64,000 nt of DNA. Origin: Bicyclus anynana (Eukaryota; Arthropoda; Insecta; Lepidoptera; Nymphalidae). Shown one piece after another: positions 1 to 11,436 of the stretch. Location: contig NC_069099.1 of assembly GCF_947172395.1 (NCBI RefSeq), forward strand, positions 9,305,740 through 9,369,739, given 5' to 3'. A program made the position numbers and the translations under genes. Position 1 is the first letter of the stretch; the number at the start of each line of letters is the position of its first letter. The notes below the pieces were generated by a model. That model was not told where the DNA came from, did not search any database, and worked only from the letters and a program-made list of their open reading frames with translations.

Positions 1-67
1 AAGCAATAATACATAATAACAATACATAGACTATACTTAACTACATCATACATATATACAAAGAAAT

Positions 68-134
68 ACATATATACATACATACATACATACATACATA
101 CATACATACATACACACATACATACATACATACA
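68..134. repeat. (CATA)n microsatellite
   Basis: Tetranucleotide CATA/TACA repeat with one CACA interruption, in an AT-rich stretch. It produces a meaningless tyrosine/valine/cysteine/methionine-rich open frame on the minus strand. Confidence 0.95.
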
Positions 135-274
135 TGAAAACCTGCAAAACATAAAAACAAGACGGCATCTAAGGGAAGACAAAAGAAAAATAAATAAACA
201 AAATAATTCAAAAATAATAATAAATAAACATACACATACAAGCGTAATTTGGATTAATAAGTTAAATTAAAAGA

Positions 275-790
275 TCAGGGAGGAAAAAAGTGCATGTTTA
301 CCAGCCGTTTGAAAGAGGTTAGAGATTGGGCACGCCGAGTGTCTAAGGGCAATGAATTCCAGAGCCGAGCAGCTTTAACAGAAAAGGATTTAGAATAGAA
401 AGAAGGAAGTATTATGGGAAGGAATTTTTAAGATTAGGTTGTCTTCAGAGCGAAGGGAGCGACAGTGAGTATCACTTAGAAAGCTAAAACGCTCTTTTAA
501 ATAAATCGGAGTCGTAGGATTAAACAGGACATTATACAAAAAAGACAGAATGTGAGTATTCCTGCGAAGGCGGATCGAGGGCCACTTGAGTTTTTCGCGA
601 AATTCGGAAACATGGTCATATTTGCGAAGTCCAAATATGAATCTTATACAAACATTCTGAATGCGCTCAAGTTTATCCAGTAATTCTTCACTCAAATTTA
701 GATAACAAGTGTCCGCGTAATCGAGAATTGGTAACAGGAGAGATTGTGCAATTCGTGTATGTAAGTACGTAAAAGTCTGTTGTTCACTAT
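275..790 (-). pseudogene. 3' end of a CR1/jockey-like LINE (reverse transcriptase C-terminus)
   Basis: This is the C-terminal tail of a non-LTR retrotransposon polyprotein, which lies downstream of the reverse transcriptase core. Reading on the minus strand, LPILDYADTCYLNL (about 730-690) leads into KLERIQN, FIFGLRKYDHVSEF and LRRNTHILSFLYNVLFNP. These are the usual closing motifs of the lepidopteran CR1/jockey-type protein. The frame breaks near 385, and KAARLWNSLPLDTRRAQSL then continues in another frame to a stop at 275-277. The catalytic domain and endonuclease are missing, so this is a 5'-truncated dead copy. No 3' tail or target duplication was found. Confidence 0.85.
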
Positions 791-901
791 GCAGTTGAGC
801 TTGAAGCTGCCGATCCTGACTTCTTCGAGCTGTTCGTATGTACCCGGCCTAACCCTGCTTGGCTACAAAAATAAGCACAGTGATAGCCTGGACGATTTCT
901 G

Positions 902-1190
902 AAATAAATAACTCTATACTTACTATTATTACACAAATAGCTCTATTATCCTCATGATCAGGCATATAAATACCTCTATACTTACTATTATTACACAAAT
1001 AGCTCTACTATCCTCATGATCAGGGATATAAATACCTACAGGGATATAAATACGTCTATATTTACTATTATTACACAAATAGCTCTATTATCCTCATGAT
1101 CAGGGATATAAATACCTCTATACTTATTATTATTACACAAATAGCTCTATTATCCTCATGATCAGGCATATAAATACCTCTATACTTACT
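902..1190. repeat. Tandem array, 62-bp and 80-bp units (left part)
   Basis: The motif ACACAAATAGCTCTA recurs at 931, 993, 1073 and 1135, giving spacings of 62, 80 and 62 bp. The 80-bp variant holds an extra 18-bp copy of GGGATATAAATAC plus its neighbours. The array stops abruptly at 1190 where a GAAA tract begins, and resumes near 1888. Confidence 0.9.
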
Positions 1191-1193
1191 ATT

Positions 1194-1225
<32 letters not shown>

Positions 1226-1886
1226 CTTTATTTTTAAGTAATGCCACATATCACATTAAATCTAAATTATAACATTATGGCTTAACGTCCACTCAAACAG
1301 TGGAGCACTAAAGAATGCCCTGTAATATGTGACACAACCTAGAAAAAGGCCCCAACTCAGCATTTTGCCGCATACTTTCAATAAAAAAAGTATGCAGCAC
1401 TGATTTTCAGTTAGGACCCAGTTCAGGTGCCGCCACGCACACAGTTCAACAGTTTACGTAAACTATTAAATACAATTATTAAGAATTAATTAAAACTAAC
1501 TAGGTAGACACATTGATTTAAAAAAAAAAAAAACAGAAAACTTAAACATAACGATGAAAAACAAAATTAATGATACAAATAAAAATTACCTGCAATATAA
1601 TTATGTATACTTTTTTTTTTGTTAATAACTCTTTTTACTAATTTATAGATAACTAAATACTTGTTATTAAATATATAATGTAACAACATATTAAACATAT
1701 AAATTCGATATTAATTGAAAATTAAATATATAAAAAAATAATACATAAACTATTAAATCATACCTTTATTATATAAATATATGTATTTAAGTTATTAAAA
1801 TGGTAGGTATCATAAAGCACTCAAGCTGCGCCGTCCTACATATTATATTATATAACAAAATAAATTAAAATTACAAAAATGAAAAC
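1191..1886 (-). mobile_element. LINE 3' end with (GAAA)n tail, inserted in the tandem array
   Basis: The block separates two halves of the same tandem array, so it is an insertion. It starts with about eight GAAA units (TTTC on the minus strand), as expected for the tail of a retroelement lying on the minus strand. Non-coding, 3'-UTR-like sequence follows and becomes AT-rich after about 1480. No protein motif is visible. An alternative is a SINE or a Helitron associated with a GAAA microsatellite. Only the tail and the split array are firm. Confidence 0.55.
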
Positions 1887-1887
1887 T

Positions 1888-2024
1888 CCTATTACACAAA
1901 TAGCTCTACTATACTCATGATCAGGGATATAAATACCTACAGGGATATAAATACGTCTATATTTACTATTATTACACAAATAGCTCTATTATCCTCGTAA
2001 TCAGGGATATAAATACCTACTGTT
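1888..2024. repeat. Tandem array, 62/80-bp units (right part)
   Basis: This continues the array seen at 902-1190. The ACACAAATAGCTCTA motif recurs at 1894 and 1974 (80 bp apart), including the internal 18-bp duplication of the longer unit. Confidence 0.9.
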
Positions 2025-3955
2025 TAATAATGCAGGTACTAAAGTGTGAGGAAATAAAAGAACATTATAACCGTGAATATGACGCCGGGGATTGCGGCCG
2101 GAGTTAATGTGAAGGTAATTGCACTGAACCGCGGAGGGTCAATGTGCATTTTATCTTTATAGGCTTTTAGCTGCTGAAATTGTTTTCATAAATGTGATGA
2201 AATTTTACAGAAGTGGTTGTGTAATTATATTTTTTTTTAATTGAGTTAACGCCTAATATCTGGAGGCTTGGCACAAAAAGAAAAAGTTTATTGCATATAA
2301 AACAAATTATTACAAATAGAAGAAAGAAAACAAGAAACATAAGAAAAACTTACATTTATTTTCGAAAAAAGGTCGAATCTATCAAAAATCTATCTAAACC
2401 AAGGGGCCGAATCTTCAGTACTAAGACTTTTGGACATGAGATTGCGGAAATAGGTGCATAATGCATTTAAATACTGTGTAGTGGTGTCAAGGTCAAGGTG
2501 TCAATTACTAAGGTTAAAATAATCATGAGTTCGATCCCGGGTAACAATAGAAAAACATTTTTGTCTTATTTTTTTGTCTTTCTCAATTGGTTTCTATTTT
2601 AAAAGTTTTATTAAACTTTGATGAGAAAAAAGTTAAAATCAAAAATCTAAATTTAAAATTGCCGCTGACTTTAGTTCTAAAATAATCCGTTTGCGGAAAT
2701 CGCGTCGCTGCATCCAACGTTATCGTGTATGTACCTACACTCAATTCTTCTGCTTTGAGAATATAATCTTTTATCTGAACATAATTAAAATACATTACGT
2801 AAACCATTTAGGCGAAATAAATTATTATCAATTAAACCGGTACAGAGTTCTAGAAAGAATTTATGTTTTAACAGAGAACTTGTATAAGAAACTAATCTGT
2901 TTACGTCACTTATTCTTATTAAATTACTGTGTTATTCTTTCTACAAAGTGTGTAATGAACAAGGAGTAAGTAGATATTGATTTTTACATAACAAATATAA
3001 AAATATTCTCATCCTAATAACATAGTAAAGAGTTTGTAAAACCCAAGTACCATCGTGATTTTTCAATCGTTTAGCTCCAAATCTTTTTCACCGTTTTATA
3101 TTTCCAGTGTAAAATAGTGTGGAAGTGACGAGAGCACTTCAGAAGAGATTCCAATCTCACAAACGAAATAGGCTACTCGTCGGGAATCACTGAAAATATT
3201 TTAAATTTAATTGATAAAAGCGCAGTTTGGTTTTGCTGCAAAAAAAGATAAACTGATATCGTGAACAGATAATATAATGAATTAAATAATTTAACTACTA
3301 ATTAAATAGAAATATTGGTATAATTATATTATGACATATAGGTCTAGAAACTACAAATTGCTTAAACTAAATAAAGCACTTCTAAATAAAAAGTAAAAAT
3401 AAAAGGCTAAAAGGAAAAGGATAGTTTTTGTTCATTTGGTGTATTATCTATTATTATTTTTATACGTGTACCTGAGCATACAATCTGAAGTCATTCATCA
3501 TCATCTCGCAAGTTTTTTACATTATACGTCTTAACGAATAAATAGTGGCATATACATTGTTTATAGAACTGTTCAAACGATGTTAATACTGCGAAAACGG
3601 ATGACCTTATAATGATATACATATATTCTAACTTACATATACTGTGAACATACGTGCACAATGCCGTGTGAATCTAACCTAACGTGAAATAAAACAAATA
3701 AACAAAAAAAACTCTTTCACATTTCTCGAAAAGGTCTGTCATTCGTGTGGTTATTCAAAGAGGAATGATAAACTACATCAATCTCTGAGCAAATAAATAT
3801 TTATTTTTTTAGGTCACGCTTCAACGGGATAACGGTTTTCAATGGATAACAATTGATGGGGTTGAAATTTGATATATGATGTTTGTTTTGTTACCCAACT
3901 AGAGCGATTTAAAGGTAAGGTAATGGATTTAACTATCAATGTATATATAATTAAG
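2025..3955. other. No gene recognised
   Basis: Mostly AT-rich unique-looking sequence. A GC-richer patch at 2080-2150 and a tRNA B-box-like GAGTTCGATCCCGGG near 2527-2541 (perhaps an old SINE) are the only local features. No convincing exon was seen. Confidence 0.5.
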
Positions 3956-4133
3956 AGTCAGTGATAGACCAGTGAATATCACATACCTCTACCTCCGATT
4001 CCGGAGGGTGTAGATTCGAAGGATCCAACTTTTCAGTTATGTGCATTTTAAGAAATATCACGTGTCTCAAACGAAAAGGAAAATATCGTGAGGAAACCTG
4101 CATACCTGAGAATTTTTCAATTCTTTACTTTAC
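3956..4133 (+). mobile_element. tRNA-derived SINE, family A, 3'-truncated
   Basis: It begins with a tRNA-like head (GTGATAGACCAGTG, then CCGATTCCGGAGGGTGTAG). The family body follows, with TTTTCAGTT.TGTGCATTTTAAGAAAT, ATATCACGTGTCTCAAAC and CGTGAGGAAACCTGCATACC. The 3' half with the CCAATCCGCATTGGGCC block is missing. The B box is damaged (AGATTCGAAGG). Confidence 0.85.
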
Positions 4134-4832
4134 GTCTTTATTATATTCCTTGAGAACAGTACTTTTGAATTAATTACATTATATTAGTAGGTAATTGCAA
4201 GAATTAGTAATTGCAAAAAATAGTAATTGCAAGCCCTCTTTTAAAAAAGCCGTAGGCGTTAGGTATCTATAACCAAGAATGAATGATAATAATAAAATTA
4301 AAACAATTTTATTTATTTAAAGCATTTGTAAACTTTCATACATAACAAAATTTATATGAAAAATTCAAACTGCCCGTATGCAGTATTCAAATAAATTTTA
4401 ATTCCCAGCACTATTTATTTTGATGAATATTGTTGTGGCATAAGCTTCCAATATGACGTTATGATAAATCTAAAATGTTGGATACCTAAACCAAATCTGA
4501 CAATGCGGTAAAATCACAAAATATACAAAGCGCCAAAACTTTTGTTTATTGGATCAAAAATTATTCAAAATTTGATAAAAATGCAGCAATAGCTTCTGCA
4601 GAATACTGGTGGAAAGAAGTTACATAAAATCGCTTTGTAAGACGTTTTTTGGTCAAGGCCAAATTGTGGCTGTTCCATTAAGCCAATACAGAAACGAGAA
4701 AAGTGAGCCTATTGTTTTAAGAACCTCACAAATGGATTTACCTAAACTAAGCAAGGTAATGGCAGTCGAAGGTCACGTAAACAAAATAGTCCGTACTTAC
4801 TATTCTCGAATATTACGTACATTTATCGAATA
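4134..4832. other. No gene recognised; short 15-bp minisatellite
   Basis: Three copies of a TAGTAATTGCAA-type unit lie at 4187-4232. A 75-codon open frame on the plus strand (4609-4836) has no recognisable domain and runs into a Helitron-like end, so I do not call it a gene. Confidence 0.5.
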
Positions 4833-5005
4833 CTAGACCCGTGGTTTCACCCGTAAAGTTCTCGTTCCGGTTAGAATACGTAGATATAATATAGCCTAAA
4901 TGTACATTTACAATCAACTTGGCCTTCTAGTGGTAGAAGTACCTAGATCTAAAGATTACCCCTACAATATCACAAACTTTACCTTTTCATAATATTAGTA
5001 TATGA
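4833..5005 (-). mobile_element. Lep1-type Helitron-like element
   Basis: On the minus strand it starts near CATATACTAATATTATGAAAAGG and ends with GGGTGAAACCACGGGTCTAGT. The body contains the family's TTTGTGATATTGTAGGGG and ACCACTAGAAGGCC blocks. It has no coding capacity; mobilisation would need a rep-helicase encoded elsewhere. Confidence 0.6.
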
Positions 5006-5039
5006 TATATATACATTAAGAAATAACATTTCTATGGTG

Positions 5040-5105
5040 TATTTTAATCGACTTCAAAAAAGGAGGATGTTCTCAATTCGAGTCTGTTTTTTTTATTATT
5101 TTATA
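5040..5105 (+). repeat. Fragment of an interspersed repeat (GACTTCAAAAAAGGAGGA type)
   Basis: AATCGACTTCAAAAAAGGAG followed by GTTCTCAATTCGA matches the block at 54320-54400 in this window. The family is unclassified. Confidence 0.55.
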
Positions 5106-5652
5106 AGGTATATTAAATATTATGTTATTTTCATCCTATTGTGGTGTCACATGTAAGTATATCTTTGAATTATTTAGCTTATAAGAAAATAAATATCAAA
5201 GTCAAATCAAATGTTTTGACGATTCAAAATGAACATCAGTTCTTAATAAATAAACAAACCTTAACTTTGAAATGTATCCATTACCTAATTCAAGACGGCA
5301 CCTACGACAATAGTTTTAAAGTTCGACATTATACGAGATTTTGATCCACTTATGATTACCAAACCTAGTTTAGGTAATTTACGAGTATAATACAGTAGAA
5401 CCCACTTAAGACAATCACGCTTAAAACGATTTCTCGCATAATACGTCATTTTACGCCAGTCCCTACAACATGAGACATGTTTTCATACATTTCCTAACGC
5501 TTAATACGATTCGTCATCCAGGCGTGTAATTCCACATGCGACAAATAAATTACAACAGATCACGACATCATAAAGGTCCTTAAATAAGGTTGCAAAAGGC
5601 AACACTAATACAAGATATCTTCAAGAACTGAAAGACCCTGACAGCAAACGAC

Positions 5653-5993
5653 CCTTTTTTTTAAAATTTTTTTTAATTCTTTACAAGTTAGCCCTTGACT
5701 ACAATCTCACCTGATGGTAAGTGATGGTGCAGTCTAAGATGGAAGCGGGCTAACTTGTTAGGAGGAGGATGAAAATCCACACCCCTTTCGGTTTCTACAC
5801 GGCATCGTACCGGAACGCTAAATCGCTTGGCGGTACGTCTTTGCCGGTAGGGTGGTAACTAGCCACGGCCGAAGCCTCCCACCAGCCAGACCTGGACAAA
5901 TTAAGAAAATCTCAATCTGCCCAGCCGGGGATCGAACCCAGGACCTCCTTTTTGTAAATCCACCGCGCATACCACTGCGCCACGGAGGCCGTC
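5653..5993 (-). mobile_element. tRNA-derived SINE, family B, full length
   Basis: On the minus strand a tRNA-like head (GACGGCCTCCGTGGCGCAGT, then B box GGTTCGATCCC) leads into GGCTGGTGGGAGGCTTCGGCC. It continues through the CCGCCAAGCGATTTAGCG and GTGTGGATTTTCATCC blocks and ends in CTAACTTGTAAAGAATTAAAA with an A-rich tail. It sits inside the pogo-like element and is therefore younger than it. Confidence 0.9.
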
Positions 5994-6000
5994 AAAACTT

Positions 6001-6027
6001 CATCATGTCAAGACCCTTGACATGATG
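6001..6027. repeat. 11-bp hairpin
   Basis: CATCATGTCAA and its perfect complement TTGACATGATG are separated by GACCC. The hairpin lies inside the pogo-like element, right beside the SINE insertion. Confidence 0.9.
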
Positions 6028-6642
6028 CAATTCTAAACTGAAAATTTTGAAGACATACCTACTAAAAAAGTAAAATTTAATTTGGTAATTGCTAATACCA
6101 AAAATCTTTTTGTCATACCAGAATAAGTGATTACTTTAAGTAGCATGATCAGGTAGTCTTTACACCAAATAGGTAATTTTTATAAATTAAAAATATAATT
6201 ACCCATATCTCGTATAATAAATACGCTTTCCCGTCTAAGACGCGTTTTTCCTTGGGTCCCTGCGAAATCGTATTAAACGGTTTCTACTGTATAATATATA
6301 CTGTAATAAGGAAAATACCGTTGCTAATATTTAGAATAATAGCATAGATGAAAACAGTACTTTAGACATGAGCTAACATACCAGCAACGTCGGGATTTAT
6401 TGTTCTATATAAGACCCGACAACGTAAAGTACAAGTTCTCTCTATACCCCAAACGTCCGTGCTCTACACTAACAATGCATCTTGCGAATGCTATGAGATG
6501 CTGAGAGCTTATTCAGATGAAGCCGCTTAGTGTTTGAGGATAAAGTTATTATGGTCGTCAGATGCATTGTGTGTTTAGAGCAGAGAATTTCAACTTTCAT
6601 TTAATTTATTCTACTTAACAGGCCATCATGAAATGTTACATA

Positions 6643-6830
6643 ATCTATACCAATATAATAAAAAGGTACAATTTGTAGGCGGTAATTCTTGGATCTACTA
6701 AATCGATTTTCAAAATTATTTTATCACTGAAAAACCGCATTATTTGTGAGTGTCATAGGCTCTATTTTATCCATTGTTTCTAACGGAAACAGGAACTACG
6801 AGGGTAAAACCTCGGCGCATCAGCTAGTAA
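6643..6830 (+). mobile_element. Lep1-type Helitron-like element, full length
   Basis: It starts TCTATACCAATATAAT and ends CGCATCAGCTAGT. Helitrons begin with TC, end with CTRR, and insert between A and T; here an A precedes and a T follows. The body holds ATTTGTGAGTGTCATAGGCT and GGAACTACGAGGGT blocks shared with other copies here. Confidence 0.7.
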
Positions 6831-6876
6831 TAAATACGTTGTCAGAGTAGTAAACACGCGATTATAGTCTGACAAG

Positions 6877-6998
6877 TTCGTTGATGACACTCCCATGATA
6901 TGCGGGCGACGAGGGGAAGTGAGGTGCATCAGTCGTCAGTTTTTCATTCATCGCTACACGCCCCACGGCTCGCGAAGCCCATCGGGAGTGTTACGAAC
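6877..6998. mobile_element. Short MITE with inverted ends
   Basis: ACACTCCCATG near the left end is mirrored by CATCGGGAGTGTT at the right. Outer GTTCGT/ACGAAC extend the inverted repeat. The GC-rich interior (GGGCGACGAGGGG, CGCCCCACGGCTCGCGAAG) stands out from the AT-rich surroundings. Superfamily unknown. Confidence 0.55.
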
Positions 6999-7605
6999 GA
7001 AGTTGCGAAGCTATAAGGACCTAGTGGTATTCCTAAACTACAGTAAAACTATTTGGTAGTTCAGAAAAATAAAAAATAAAGCAATAAATTCTATAGGAAA
7101 AGCTAACCTACAGGATTATTTTCTGACAAACAAAATCCGAGTGCAAAAACTATTGAGCACATTAGGAGAAAGTTTATTTATTCCTATATGAAAAACATCG
7201 TAAATATCAACATATCATCTAAGTGAATGCATCAAGAAATTCCGCGCAAGTAAGCCAGGGTAACCTTGGGGGTTATTACGCATGACATAGTGATTGTGAC
7301 CTTGACACCCTTACGTAAACCGCCATGGGATCAATGGAATACATGAGCGCGAGTATGTAGACTTAGTAAACGAGTTTTAGTAGACGCGTAGCTACTCGTA
7401 ACTAACAACTACATTATTTATCCAATTACGTAGAAGGTGTTTATCAACTCTACTAGGCATCGCTTTCAATGTTTTTATAGTTCTTCATGGTATAAATAAC
7501 ATTTCTTCAGTATTTAATAGATTGAGTACCTGTAAACTGTACAGCCAGACTTTTGTGTTTTCATAAAAGCTGAAAAAGTTTAGTGGTGATTCGTTCGTTA
7601 TAAAC
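6999..7605. other. No gene recognised
   Basis: AT-rich sequence without a recognisable repeat or exon. Confidence 0.5.
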
Positions 7606-7902
7606 ATATTTGCAGCTCACTGCGGAGTTCGAGTCTCCTCTCAGAATGAGAGGGGTTAGGCCTTAGTCCACCACGCTGGCCCAATGCGCATTGGCAGACT
7701 TTACATTCGCAGAGAATTAAGAAAATTCTCTGGTATGCAGGTTTCTTTACGATGTTTTCCTTCACAGTTTGAGATACGTGATATTTAATTTCTTAAAATG
7801 CACACAACTGAAAAGTTAGAGGTGTATGCCCCGGACCGGATTCGAACCCACACCCTCCGGAATCGGAGGCAGAGGTACTGGGCTATCTCAGCTATCACGG
7901 TA
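7606..7902 (-). mobile_element. tRNA-derived SINE, family A, near full length
   Basis: In inverse order it shows GAGTCTCCTCTCAGAATGAG, CCACGCTGGCCCAATGCG, ATGCACACAACTGAAAAGTT and the tRNA-like head with B box (GGATTCGAACCCACACC on the plus strand). The head ends at GCTATCACGG. Confidence 0.9.
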
Positions 7903-8479
7903 TTGGTGGTCATTACAAAATAAATAAAGGACTTGTAATTTTATTAAATATGAAATAAAATTATAGTCCAGTCATTATAGTAAATTCACCTCGGAATTCG
8001 AGATACCCAGCTGTAAGTCTGTAAATACTTGTATATTGACACCTTAAAAGTATTATTAACGTACACTTAAAATAACCTGACCTTTGACATCGAGCTGTGC
8101 AAGTTCTTGAGAGTTCGTAAATATATTCTATTTTAAAATTAAACTGCGGCATTTTATTATTTATTGTTTCTTTTATATCAGACGTGACATGATTCAGAGT
8201 TTAAGAAATTCATGAATAAAATACATAAGTAAGTATAACCTTGTTTTAAAAATAAAATCAGAAGTATTTTGATAAATTTCTTATTATATAAACTGTCAAA
8301 ATGACAAATTTATTGCTCAGTTGCAGTAATGCTGGAAATCCAGATCATAAAACTACAATTCAATGGACGTTGTTCTCTCCAGACGTGAGCCTTTAAAGTC
8401 CAGTCTCTAACCAATATAGCAAAATAATAACACGTGTCTCAAAATCCTAGTTAACCTACACGGTAGTTATACGTTGGTA
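7903..8479. other. No gene recognised
   Basis: AT-rich sequence. A 63-codon minus-strand open frame at 7961-8152 has no recognisable domain. Confidence 0.45.
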
Positions 8480-8757
8480 CAATAAATAAATAAATAAATG
8501 TACTTAAACAATACACATCACTACCTAGCCCCAAAGTAAGCATACAGAGTAGCTTGTGTTATGGGTGCTAAGATAGTTGATATATTAATCTTAATATACA
8601 ATTATATACTACATCTACTTATATAATGTATAAATACACACAGACACTGGAAAACACCCATGCTCATCACACAAATATTTTCCAGTTGTGGGAATCGAAC
8701 CTACGGCCGTGGATGCAGAAAGCAGGGTCACTACCCACTGCGCCACGCGGCCGTCAA
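8480..8757 (-). mobile_element. tRNA-derived SINE, family C
   Basis: On the minus strand GACGGCCGCGTGGCGCAGTG is followed by GTAGTGACCCTGC and a B-box-like GGTTCGATTCCCAC. The body GTGTGATGAGCATGGGTGTT, a TATA-rich middle and an (AAAT/TTTA)n tail on the left complete a typical lepidopteran SINE. The (AAAT)n run at 8482-8500 is its 3' tail. Confidence 0.85.
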
Positions 8758-8790
8758 ATACGACTACCTATACATGATTGAATATATTAA

Positions 8791-8895
8791 CTACAGGGCC
8801 AGGCCTCTTTCTTGATAAGAGAGGAGATATGGATACTTACCACTTACCACGCTTAGTCCTACCACGCTGCTCCAATGAGGGTCGGTGGCCTATGG
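8791..8895 (-). mobile_element. SINE fragment, family D
   Basis: CTACAGGGCCAGGCCTCTTTC and ACCACGCTGCTCCAATG match a block also found near 23360, 31040, 40050 and 57540. Only the 3' half is present. Confidence 0.6.
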
Positions 8896-9597
8896 CTAAG
8901 GTTGGGCAGTTTACTTGAGTACAATATTTGCGTAGCCTCCGGCCGCGCGCTTGACTGTCCTCCGGCTATGACTGCTTTTGCACGTGATACTTATGAGTTT
9001 TAATTTAGCGTATAAAACTCGTTGATTTAGCTAACTATTGGTGTAATTACATTTTGGATATATATGATAGTTACGATGCTTAAATAGTAAACTGTATCCC
9101 CCGATTTTCGTATATTCGTTTTTTTGGAATGACATCCCACTATGGAAGCAATTTTATAAACGTATTCACGTCAATAAGTGATTATAATTATTATTGAATC
9201 AATCTTGACATTAATATATCATACTCATATTAGCACATTTCGATCAGCAAAAGTTTTCTGGCGGTAATAAATTTCTTATCACTTGCATCATTAAAAACAG
9301 TTATATAACATGGGCGTACTTAAACTCTACGCCATCAAACTTTTCAATTTATCAATCTATCAGTAATTTCGCTTAGATACATTAAAATTGAATCCCTCAA
9401 TTTCATACTTTTGATCTTTAGAGTTCGTCTAGCAAGCAAATCATAAATTCATGAGACTGAGAAGATGTGTTTTGAAGCTAAGTAATTAAATTTGAAGGTG
9501 CACTATAAAGTAATTAGATATAAAGATACGAGAATTGTATGGATGTTTGTTACTATTTCACGACGAAACCGATTTAATTAAAATTGAGAATTTAAGA
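8896..9597. other. No gene recognised
   Basis: A short GC-rich patch (8935-8985) is followed by AT-rich sequence. No exon or clear repeat. Confidence 0.45.
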
Positions 9598-9712
9598 TAG
9601 ATAATATCCTGGATTAGCACAGCTACTAAGCTAACTAATACGCTACTTTTTATCCCGAAAAAAAATCATGTTTCCCGTAAGATTTGATATACAGTATTTC
9701 ACACAGACAGTG
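9598..9712 (+). mobile_element. Helitron-like remnant (3' half)
   Basis: GATAGATAATATCCTGGATT, CGCTACTTTTTATCCCGA and AAATCATGTTTCCCGTAAGA match the better preserved copy at 52528-52742. The tail is eroded (ACACAGACAGTGCCTCGGGC). Confidence 0.55.
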
Positions 9713-9747
9713 CCTCGGGCGATTATAAATTGTAATAAAAATTCTAC

Positions 9748-10070
9748 TAATATCGACGCGAAAGTTTGTGTAAATATTTGTTACTTTTTAATGCCGCAAC
9801 TACTAAGCCGATATTTGGCTTAAATTAAAAAAAAAATGATAGATAATACCCTGGATTGAAACATAAACTGGCAACTTGTATTGGAGATAGATTATATCCG
9901 AGATTAACCCATAAGTTGTCCCGAAAGAAATCATGGTTCTTGCGTGATTTGCGTAAAACTGATTGTAATGATTGTAGGAACGCTTTCGAGCAAAATCTTC
10001 TGACTGGATTTGGCTATTTAGGAAATACTATTGTGCAGACCATAATTTTACGTAGACAAAGTCGCGGGAA
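9748..10070 (+). mobile_element. Helitron-like element, diverged
   Basis: It starts CTACTAATATCGACGCGAAAG and ends with GTAGACAAAGTCGCGGGAAT, the family signature. The 97-codon frame 9856-10149 is a by-product of this repeat, not a gene. Confidence 0.6.
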
Positions 10071-10439
10071 TCAAATAAAATGTCATAAAAAATGTTCATT
10101 TGAAGTACTTTATTTTGATTTGACTCAATGGTATTTGATTCAGAAATAATGAAGAATCTGGCGTGAATATGTTTAAATATAGCAACTTTGATATGGGTAT
10201 GACATATCCTTGAATATTAAATTGCAGATTTTGATAAACGAAATACCTTTGTTTCTATTATTAAATTTTTAATCAAAATATTCATTTATTACAGACATTA
10301 TTGTTTAATATTTAGACATACTGAAATAACAGTTAATGTTATGGAAATACTTGCCTACCAATGGCATACGCTGTAGACGCTGCGAAAAAATATTTTTATA
10401 TCATTTATGTTGTTTATTTATTTCATAAAGTATTAACAA

Positions 10440-10670
10440 GGCTAATCCTGTTTTACCCGACTGTGTCAGAAGGAGGGTAATGTTTTTCGAGCGTATGTAT
10501 GTATGTATGGGTATGTATATGTATGTCCATTTCTTTGGCACGTCCTACAGCCCAAACGGCTGGACGCATTTTGACATAATATGAGGTGTCATTAAGTTTG
10601 TCAGAACTGTGATAGTGACATAGGCTATTTAAACTTTCAAAATGGAGCCCAAAAATGAAAAAAAGGTACA
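10440..10670 (+). repeat. Unclassified interspersed repeat (GTGTCAGAAGGAGGGTAATG type)
   Basis: The block starts with TTTTACCCGACTGTGTCAGA and includes a GTAT microsatellite, CGTCCTACAGCCCAAACGGC and GTGACATAGGCTATTT. An inverted copy is at 22612-22818 and a partial one near 31357. The structure (GTAT run, fixed flanks) resembles non-autonomous Helitrons, but I see no diagnostic ends. Confidence 0.65.
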
Positions 10671-10972
10671 ACTAATACTTTCTTACGGGAAAATCATGAA
10701 ATACCAATGTTTGTCACCGATATTGAATCACATAAACATGTATTTACTTATTTTAATCAAAGTTACAAATAAAAGAAAATTGCTTCTGGTAGCTACCAGT
10801 TTAATATAACATACTTCGGGTATATTTGGAAGGTTGCCCAATTCAATAGAGCAATATTTGCATATCATTGATCTTTGATGACTTTCACCGGAAACAGATG
10901 CAATGCGTAACCTTACCAATTTCCCTTTAATAAATATAACGCAAGTAAATGAAATAGTAAATTAAACACGAA

Positions 10973-11246
10973 TTTTCGCTCACTATTGAACACGAGTCAC
11001 CTTTCAGAGTGAGAGGGATTAGGCCTTAATCCAATGCGGATTGGCAGATTTCACACACGTAGAGAATTAAGTAAATTCTCAGGTGTACAGGTTTCCCCAC
11101 GATGGTTTTCCTTCACCACTTGAGTCAAGAGATATTTAATTTCTGAAAATGCACTCAATTGGAAAGTTGGAGGTGCATACCCGGAGCGGATTCGAACCTA
11201 CGCCGTATCCGAAGGCAGAGGTTATATCCACTGCGCTGACCATTCT
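10973..11246 (-). mobile_element. tRNA-derived SINE, family A, diverged
   Basis: Family blocks GAGTCACCTTTCAGAGTGAG, CCAATGCGGATTGGCAGATT and GCACTCAATTGGAAAGTTGG are followed by the tRNA-like head (GGATTCGAACCTACGCC, ending CACTGCGCTGACC). It has several internal small deletions. Confidence 0.85.
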
Positions 11247-11436
11247 CTAATATCGTTCAACTATTTTCTCCTTTGACAACCGGGTGCTCTCTTGACCATT
11301 ATCTTTTCTTCCGAGATTAAATCTTGGAAACGAAAATTGAGCTTTTCTATGTCCAAAGAAGCTTAATTTCCTCTGCATTATGGTCGACATGAATTCTTTT
11401 TTGGTCATAAATTTTGTTCCATTTACTTATTTAATA

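Larger units (their letters stand above)
5393..6289. mobile_element. pogo/Tigger-like DNA element with nested SINE
   Basis: The ends are inverted: CAGTAGAACCC at 5393 and GGTTTCTACTG ending at 6289. Each is flanked by TA (5391-5392 and 6290-6291), as expected for the Tc1/mariner/pogo superfamily. Subterminal sequence is also partly complementary (ACGATTTC near 5430 against GAAATCGT near 6264). No intact transposase frame is visible. About 340 bp of the interior is a nested family B SINE. The remaining ~550 bp is non-coding, so this is a MITE or a deleted copy. The superfamily rests on termini and TA duplication only. Confidence 0.6.

Noticed and set aside
41..241. 66-codon minus-strand frame rich in tyrosine, valine, cysteine and methionine
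   Set aside because: Translation of the CATA microsatellite; no protein signal.
2487..2495. TCAAGGTCA, a nuclear-receptor monomer site (also at 13346-13354)
   Set aside because: Nine-base motifs occur about this often by chance in 64 kb on two strands.
9856..10149. 97-codon plus-strand frame
   Set aside because: It lies across a Helitron-like repeat and has no domain.
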